Shown here one piece after another: positions 57,440 to 64,000 of a stretch of DNA of 64,000 nucleotides. Position numbers and translations under genes: made by a program. Source of the DNA: Capsicum annuum (taxonomy: Eukaryota; Streptophyta; Magnoliopsida; Solanales; Solanaceae); contig NC_061118.1 of the NCBI RefSeq assembly GCF_002878395.1, positions 129,999,098-130,063,097 of the forward strand. Reading direction: 5' to 3'. The stretch's first letter is position 1. The number at the start of each line of letters is the position of its first letter. Under the pieces are notes generated by a model. It was not told the DNA's origin and made no database searches. It worked only from the letters and a program-made list of their open reading frames with translations.

Positions 57440-57715
57440 GCAGATAGAACTATGGGGTCTATCATCGATATTGACATCTGTCAATCGTTGACCAAACATA
57501 TAAGTCTACCTTAGATCAAATGAATTGGTAAACCCTCACTACAATGTTGTTTAAAAGAAAATAATTAAATAGAAAAATTAAATTGTGGAAATTTAAACAT
57601 ATGAAGGAGTTTAAACAATTTATATAATTATGTAAGAGTCCACAAAAATTAGGAGTGGTGATCAAAAAGTGTATGCAGATGGATAGTGGTTGAAAAAAAT
57701 ATCCTCAAAACATGT
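57440..57715. repeat. Third copy of the hairpin arm
   Basis: 57532-57712 repeats the arm at 56845-57013 in the same direction. 57450-57531 also matches the sequence just before that arm (56760-56844, CATCGATCTTGGCCTCTGTCA versus CATCGATATTGACATCTGTC). The locus therefore holds two direct copies and one inverted copy. Confidence 0.75.
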
Positions 57716-57944
57716 TAAATGACTCGATTGGAGTGATAGGACGGTGAAAAGACCTATATAATATATTTGATGAAAAATTATAGATCCTCTAGTAATTCTC
57801 TAGTGGACCGTGTGAAATATATACAATAGATTAGTCTACTTTATCATAGACAATGTATAAAGTCTATTACAATTGAATATTAAATTCGATAAAAATATTA
57901 AGGTCCCTAAAAATAGTACCTTGAGTTACAAAAGAAAAGACAAG

Positions 57945-59094
57945 CCTATCTAACAGTTGCTAGCCATGCTACATGTGGTTTTCTTACGTTAAGGTCCCTT
58001 GCATACTGAATACTTATCCCTCCTTTTGGACCTAAAAGTTTCACCAATGCTTTTAACACATTTGATTCTCTTACTTCCAAGTTTGGGATCATAGGGGGGT
58101 GGAAAATTCTTCGTACCTTGCAATTTCTGTGGCACAATCAATTCGGACTATGTAGGGACAATGTTAATAGTTTCAGAGTATGTAAGGAGGTATGTTTTGA
58201 TTTTATAAATAGATAAACAGTACTTATAGATGAAATTACCATAACCTTCTCCATGACCATACTTCAATCGCAAAGCACCCATCACATATCCGCATGACAA
58301 TTTCACCAAGTCATATTTTCTATAAGACATGACTTCTCCAAAAGATTGACCTTGGAAGTAACATCACTGTCGAACACGGTGAATTGGTCGAGATTGTCAT
58401 TCACATTATTCATATACAAGTAGTCACTCATGCTCTTATTATCCCTTAGATCTTTTTCACACAAGGCACGTATTTTTCTTTGAACTAGCAACAAATTCAT
58501 GCCTTTCCTTAAACTTTTTACCAAATATTTTAGCAATCGATTTGAATATATATGACACGGGATACTTTCATTCATCTGTGGATACTGAGTTGAACAATCC
58601 AGTGATGTTTATGGTCATCACATCATACCTATTATTCGAAAAGTGTGCTCTACTCCACTTCTTAAAACTAATCACATTTTTAAAGATATGTGTTGTCTCA
58701 GGGCATCTACACTTGAATTTTGCAAAATATTCGCTAAACTTATTTAAACAATAAGCCGTTGTCACAACGTAGACTAGATAAAGATGATCTCCACATTGAT
58801 GATTTATTTAAAGATTTTCACCAAGGTGCCTCATCAAAGTCCTTGATGTACACAATTGTAAGCACGAGAGAAGGCGTTAGCGATACTATTATGCCTATCG
58901 GAGATGACACATAAATCTGATTTATGGTCTACTAAAGTCTTCAACTTCTCAAAGAAGAAGGTCCAAAAATATCATTCTATTTATCCATAACACAAAAGGT
59001 AATTGGATAAATATATTTTCGGTGTCCTATGCGATAACAGTTAAAAACACACCCTTATACTTGCCATATGAATGTGTACCATCAATGACAATAC
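57945..59094 (-). pseudogene. MULE (MuDR-type) transposase, DDE core and SWIM region
   Basis: The minus strand begins at the first catalytic region CIVIDGTHSYGKYKGVFLTV. It continues with remnants of the second acidic box (SDRHNSIANAFSR-like), a CMRHLGENL-like block, and YCLNKFSEYFAKFKCRCPET at 58765-58568. Next come SRAHFSNNRYDVMTINI and a SWIM zinc-finger zone around KYDLVKLSCGYVMGALRLKY (58330-58148). The C-terminal tail is at about 58140-57945. This is the usual order in MuDR transposases. Frames shift repeatedly. The N-terminal part is missing because an LTR abuts at about 59095. Confidence 0.8.
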
Positions 59095-61040
59095 ATGCAT
59101 GAACACATAACTGTAACTAAAGTCATAAGGATTCTGAATACTGAGTTTATTGTTAATGTGGATTACTGATAACTGATATAACTGATAACTGAGTGACTGT
59201 GTCTGACAGTCCTAATGCTGATGGAACTAGCTGAGTTCCGTACTGAGCTGAGTGACTGTAGCTGACAGTCCTGATTCTATAAAACTATCTGAATATTTAC
59301 TGAAGACTGAAACTGAGACTATGGGAGGTAATCATCTAACTAACATGCCCCCCCTTTTTTTTCTAGATAGATTTAGGGTTCAACCTGTAACCCTAGTTGG
59401 AAGGGTGTCAGTACCATGCCACGAGTAAGGACATGCTGTGAGTGACCCTCGTCTGGCAGGTACTCTAATGAGAATGGTGGGACCTTTAGCTGATAGGTTA
59501 AGCCACCTCATCAACCTTTACCTGACCGGTTTGATGTCTCAACCTATGCTGGCTACGTAGCTCTAGAATGCAAGGACCACTTCTAAGGATCACACCCTCT
59601 GCTGGTAAGTGAGTCCCCATTCTTCGGTTCACTAGGTGCTGAATCCTACTCCTAACTGAATAGACACTCAACTGAGTATACTGGATCGAGTTTTCTTGAG
59701 TTCTGTAACTGACTGAGTTCTACTGAGTTTTGAAACTAACTAAGAGTTCTGCTAATCGTAATAAGACTGGGATTACTCTGTGACTGACACTGGCTCTAGG
59801 CACACAACTAAGTTCTCGGGTATTAAATACTCCTAGGACTCGATAGCATAAATAGTAATAAGACATTAAAACACTTGCATACTTTGAAATAGCAAACAAC
59901 TCACAATACAATCATTGATGCATTTTATCGAGTATTTGAAAGTCATGAACTTGTACATGAATAGGAATTTCTTATCAACATACTATAATGGCACTATTTC
60001 ATCCACATAGGCATTTTGTCAAACATATGGGGAGCATGCTTTGGTCACACAATAATCAATATATCCTATTACTATGGCTATATCTATAAACTTGCAAATT
60101 GATAGGTTTATCATGAACATCATGTACATCATCACATACAAGAATGAATTCTTGTAGTTAATAGTTTATAACATGTATCGAAACCTAACAACAACATAAA
60201 CATGGAATTCAATTAAAGTAACTCATGAAAACTCATAAACATACAATCTTTGTATTTTGAAAGAGATTCTTGGGCTTCATGAATGAAAGGTACCTATGAA
60301 TAAACACCTAGCATACCTTAGAATGTTAGTCCTTGAAGGTTCTTAAAGGAATTTTTGAGCTTTGTTCTTGAATTTTGAAACTAGAGTTTCTTGCTTTTGA
60401 GAGAGGATGATGAAATTGGGGAACAATTGAGTGAATAATGATATATTTAGGTCATATGGGAATTAATTTTGTGTTTTAGGCTGACCTAGTTCATGGGATA
60501 TGTCTAAGATGCCCTTGGGATTTAAAATCCCATAACTGGAATGCGGATTAAGGCCTCACCGCGATGCAGTAGAGTGGTCATCGCTATGTTTTCCGCAATG
60601 CGGCCTAATCGCGGTGAGCTACTGGATCATGACATTTGTTGATTTGAACCTCACCGCGATGAGGCCTAATCGCGGTGAGCTACTGGAATTTGCCAAATGC
60701 CAAAATGGCTTTCATAGCGACGCGATGGATGGACCATCGCTATACTCACCGCGATGCGGTCTAATCGCGGTGAGCTACTATTTTTGAAATTTATATTCGA
60801 TCCAATCCCCATTTGAAAAAAAATTTGAAACTTACCCGAGACATGCTATTTCCATCCATGAGTATGACTCAACTTAAAAATTAACTTTTCGAGGTCGGGA
60901 AGGTCATAAATAAATTCATTGAAGTTCGAAGGGCTTAGAAAGGACTAAGTTCTAATACCTAGCTGAAATTTTCTAACTTTGGGACCCCTCAATAAGCTTT
61001 ATGGGCTGAGTTAAGCTTAGGATTTTTGTGGGGTCTTACA
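59095..61040 (-). mobile_element. 3' LTR of gypsy element 2, truncated
   Basis: It starts on the minus strand TGTAAGACCCCACAAAAATC at 61040. It matches the LTR at 3948-6403 but stops at 59095, where the corresponding last 0.55 kb is missing. The junction sits at ATACATGCATGAACA, shared in part by MULE and LTR, so a microhomology deletion is likely. It contains the CTGGCAGG block (59440-59610) and a GC-rich module (60540-60785). Confidence 0.75.
60540..60785 (-). repeat. GC-rich CCGCGATGCGGCCTAATCGC module in LTR
   Basis: Four loose copies of CCGCGATG(C/A)GG(C/T)CTAATCGC, three of them ending GGTGAGCTACT, spaced by 60-100 bp. They are CG-rich and nearly palindromic (CACCGCGATG versus ATCGCGGTGA). 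They sit upstream of the presumed promoter of this LTR. Confidence 0.75.
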
Positions 61041-61400
61041 ATATCTCCCCTTTGGGAATATTTGCCCTCTAATGAGAATGACTAAGCTGAGGACATAGAT
61101 AAACTAAACTTAGTCATTGAGCATGGACATTTGAAATATGGTTACATGACTGACATTACTGATAAACTGTAATTTTATGCTGAGCATGCATATCTGATGC
61201 ATGAGTACATGACTGAGGATACTGATAAGCTGAAGTTTCTTACTGAACATGCATGTCTGATGCATGAGTACATGTATGAAATGATAAATGCATGACTGAA
61301 TATGCGATGGTAATAGATACCAAGTTTAAAAATTAAATTTTAACATGAAGCTGAGTAAAGCTAAGGAAAACTATTACCGTAAGCTGGATCTGAGTTTGCG
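61041..61400 (-). other. Polypurine tract and 3' spacer of element 2
   Basis: The minus strand ends in TTCCCAAAGGGGAGATAT just before the LTR, a good polypurine tract. 61165-61275 holds a tandem duplication of about 75 bp with CATGCATATCTGATGCATGA. No coding region. Confidence 0.65.
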
Positions 61401-63523
61401 GAGAAGAGGTGAGGATACATGGTCCACATATCTGCTTCTGCTTCCCAAGTAGCTCCCTCAATGGACTGATTCCACCAAAGAACCTTGACTAAGGGAACTT
61501 TTTTGTTCCTTAGTCTACGAATCTAATGATCGAGGATCTGAACTAGAACCTCTTCAAAAGAAAGATCATTTTCAATTTCTAGGCCCTCTATAGGTACTAC
61601 GACTGCTGCGTCACCAATGCACTTCTTAAGCAAGGAGACATGGAACACTAGGTGGACTGAAGACATATCTGAAGACAATTCGAGCTCATAAGGTACTTTG
61701 CTGAAGCGACTGAGAATTTTGAAGGGACCGATATACCGGGGACTGAGTTTCCATTTTTTGTCAAACCTCTTTACTCTCTTCATGGGATAGATTTTCAAAT
61801 ACACTAAATCACCAATCTAAAACTCGAGATCCTTTCTTCATACATCTGCATATGATTTCTAATGGGTCTGAGCGGTCTTGAGACTTTCTCTGATCAACTA
61901 AACTTTTTCTAAGGTATCAAATACCAAGCCAGGCCCTACTACAGTGGCCTCACCCACTTCAAACCAACTGATTGGAGATTTGCATCTCTTACCGTGGAGA
62001 GCTTCAAATGGAGCCATCTAAATACTAGAATGATAGCTATTGTTGTATGCAAACTCAATCAAAGGCAAGTGGTCATCCCAACTACCTTTAAAGTCAATTG
62101 CACACGCCCTCAGCTTATCTTCTAAAGTCTAAATGGTCCTCTCTACTTGACCATCTATCTGAGGATGGAAGGCTATACTGAGGTAAACTCGAGTACCAAG
62201 ACCTTTTTGGAATGCTTTCAAAAAATGAGAGGTGAACTAGGTACCTCTATTTGAGATAAGTGACAATGGAACACCGTGCAATCTGACCAACTCTTTGATA
62301 TAGAGTTTGGCGTAATTCTCGACTGAATAAGAGGTATGTACTGGAAAAAAATGAGTTGATCTGGTCATCCTGTCTACAATGACCCAAACTGAATCATGCT
62401 GACAACGAGTATGAGGCAAACTCATTCGAAAGTCCATGTTCACTTCTCCATACTTCCAAGTAGGAATACTAAACTCTTGTATGGACCCACTAGGCTTCTG
62501 ATGCTCAATATTGACCTGTTGACATGTTGAGCACTTAGCCACAAACTTTATGATATCTCTCTTCATCCCACTCCACCAATAGATCTCCCACAAATCATGG
62601 TACATCTTAGTAGCCCCTGGGTGAATCGAGTAACGTGCACCATGAACTTCTATAAGAATTCACTGTCTTAAGTCATCAACACTAGGCACACACCGATGAC
62701 TTTGACAACGCAAAACACTATTTCCCCCTCGAGAGAAAATGTCTACTTTATGATCTCTGCCTGACTCTTTCAACTTGACTAAATGGGAATCCCTATCCTG
62801 TTTCTCCTTTACTTTGGAAACTAGAGATGATTCTAAACTACTCTGCACCCATATACTACCTTTTGTTGAATCGACTAAACGAACACCTCGTTGGGCTAAC
62901 TGATGAACTTCCTGGGCTAACTAATTCTTACTGTCCTTAACATGTGCAACACTACCCATGTACAATCTACTGAGAGCACCAGCCACTACATTGGCCTTGC
63001 CCGGATGATAAAAGACACTCATGTCATAGTCTTTCAACAACTCCAACCACCTTCTCTGACGGAGGTTGAGATCCTTCTAAGAGAACACATACTGAAGGCT
63101 CTTATGGTCTGTGAACACATCAACGTGCACCCTATATAAATAGTTCCTCCAAATATTTAAGGCAAATACTACTGCTGCTAACTTAAAATCATGAGTTAGA
63201 TAGTTCTTCTCATGAGGTTTAAGCTGACTGGATGCGTAGGCTATGACCTTACCATACTACATGAGGGCACAACCCAAACCTACTCTGATGCATCACAGTA
63301 CACCATAAATCCATCTGAACAATCTGGGAGAACCAAAACTGGGGCTAAGGTGATTCGAGTCTTCAACTCTTGAAAACTCTTCTCATAAGAATCTGACCCC
63401 TGGAATTTGAATTTCTTCTGAGTCAATATGGACATAAGGGATGAAATATACCAAAATCCCTCAACAAACCATCTGTAATAGCCAACCAAACCCAAAAAAC
63501 TCTTGATATCTGATAAAGAGATG
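61401..63523 (-). pseudogene. Ty3/gypsy pol: RT thumb, RNase H, integrase, chromodomain (element 2)
   Basis: In minus order: SDIKSFLGLVGYYRWFVEGF with LPDCSDGFMVYCDASE (RT thumb and RNase H start, 63523-63280), then [14 protein letters not shown]. The integrase HHCC zone has HPGATKMYHDLWEIYWWSGM and KFVAKCSTCQQV (62605 on). Its core has MDFRMSLPHT and VIVDRMTRSTHFFPVH, and SNRGT replaces the usual SDRGTQF, so the second catalytic Asp is Asn and is followed by a stop. The C-terminus [20 protein letters not shown] and the end ATWEAEADMWTMYPHLF fit a Tekay-type chromodomain. The RT N-terminal part is cut by the LTR at 63524. Confidence 0.88.
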
Positions 63524-64000
63524 GTGTAACACCTTGATTATCTAAACCGAAATGCTACACAGTGCTTATGATCCCGAGGGACCACAAGCTAACCCATAAA
63601 TAATATATGTACCTATATACTGCAATATATATAATGTAATAGTGTGGAAAGCATGAATATGTAGGCTATAAGGTTCAACTGAATAAAAATCTATCAAAAC
63701 ATAATATCAATATGGGTGAAAGATACCCAAAACAACTAAAAACTGAATCAAACTTGAACTAAATCTGAATACTAAATCTGAAAATGTCTAAGTACTGTCT
63801 GAATAAGGAGTTAAAGGAATATATCTCCAACTAACTCCATCTAACAAAACTGAGCTGAAATTATAAATGAAATAAAATAATATCGCCCTCAAATAGATGA
63901 GGACTCACTGTAACTCTGCGGCTGGATACTACTTCTAATCTGGAGCTCGTGTCTCTGAACATATGGTGTAACACAAAAGAAATCACCATAGCACAAATGC
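63524..64000 (-). mobile_element. Tekay-like LTR end inserted in element 2 RT
   Basis: Starts exactly at a terminus, TGTAACACCTTGATTATC. It matches the complement of the last bases of LTR C and the start of the LTR at 3948 (GCTACACAGTGCTTATGATC, ACCACAAGCTAACCC). It joins RT coding sequence with no primer site or gag, so it is best read as a separate insertion rather than element 2's own 5' LTR. It runs off the window. Confidence 0.75.

Noticed and set aside
63524..64000. 5' LTR of gypsy element 2 after an internal deletion
   Set aside because: The junction is exactly at an LTR terminus with no primer site, which fits a separate insertion better than a deletion. The alternative cannot be fully excluded without sequence to the right.

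Overview
The window is transposon-rich plant nuclear DNA, most likely from a member of the Solanaceae. The evidence is an AT-rich background, several chromovirus (Tekay/Del-like) LTRs, an Ogre/Tat-like giant retroelement primed by tRNA-Arg, a plant LINE, a tRNA-derived SINE, MuDR (MULE) transposase fragments, a DUF1985-type gene with short GT..AG introns, and an endogenous pararetrovirus (EPRV) of the solendovirus/cavemovirus type. I see no intact housekeeping gene. Species cannot be fixed from sequence alone. All family names rest on motifs read by eye, without database searches.

Layout. 1-6403: minus-strand Tekay-like Ty3/gypsy element (integrase end, reverse transcriptase, gag, primer site, 2.46-kb 5' LTR) inserted in a MULE transposase, whose N-terminal part is at 6404-7160. 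7200-7920: array of palindromic TGTTGCAACA-type repeats. 9886-24085: a nest of insertions. A MITE-like shell holds a minus-strand LINE (10288-10581 and 21649-23535). The LINE is split by solo LTR A (10587-21643, target duplication GTGTC). LTR A is split by the non-autonomous retroelement B (12458-20645). The 3' LTR of B is split by solo LTR C (17633-20268, target duplication GTAAC).

24398-33705: a terminal-inverted-repeat element holds a miniature LTR retrotransposon (TRIM, 24727-33496). The 3' LTR of the TRIM is broken by a unit-length, decayed minus-strand EPRV (about 25683-33445). The EPRV carries small 5' ORFs, coat protein, movement protein, two tandem retropepsin-like domains, reverse transcriptase, RNase H, a 225-aa terminal ORF, a promoter candidate and a tRNA-Met primer site. 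A 17-bp repeat at its two ends gives a repeat unit of 7746 bp.

36043-55704: a DUF1985-type pseudogene on the plus strand is split by a 17.5-kb Ogre/Tat-like element (36835-54289, target duplication TCTTG). Its 3' LTR carries a 2.56-kb hAT-like insertion (37279-39834, target duplication CAAATAAG). No pol is recognisable inside the Ogre-like element; much of the expected space is tandem arrays. 56845-57715: a long hairpin plus a third copy of its arm, with a SINE at one edge. 57945-59094: MULE transposase C-terminal part, cut by a truncated Tekay-like LTR (59095-61040). That LTR is followed by RNase H and integrase (to 63523) and then by another LTR running off the window.

Nothing here looks like a functioning gene set. 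The interest is the layering of insertions, the EPRV architecture, and the repeats carried by non-autonomous elements.
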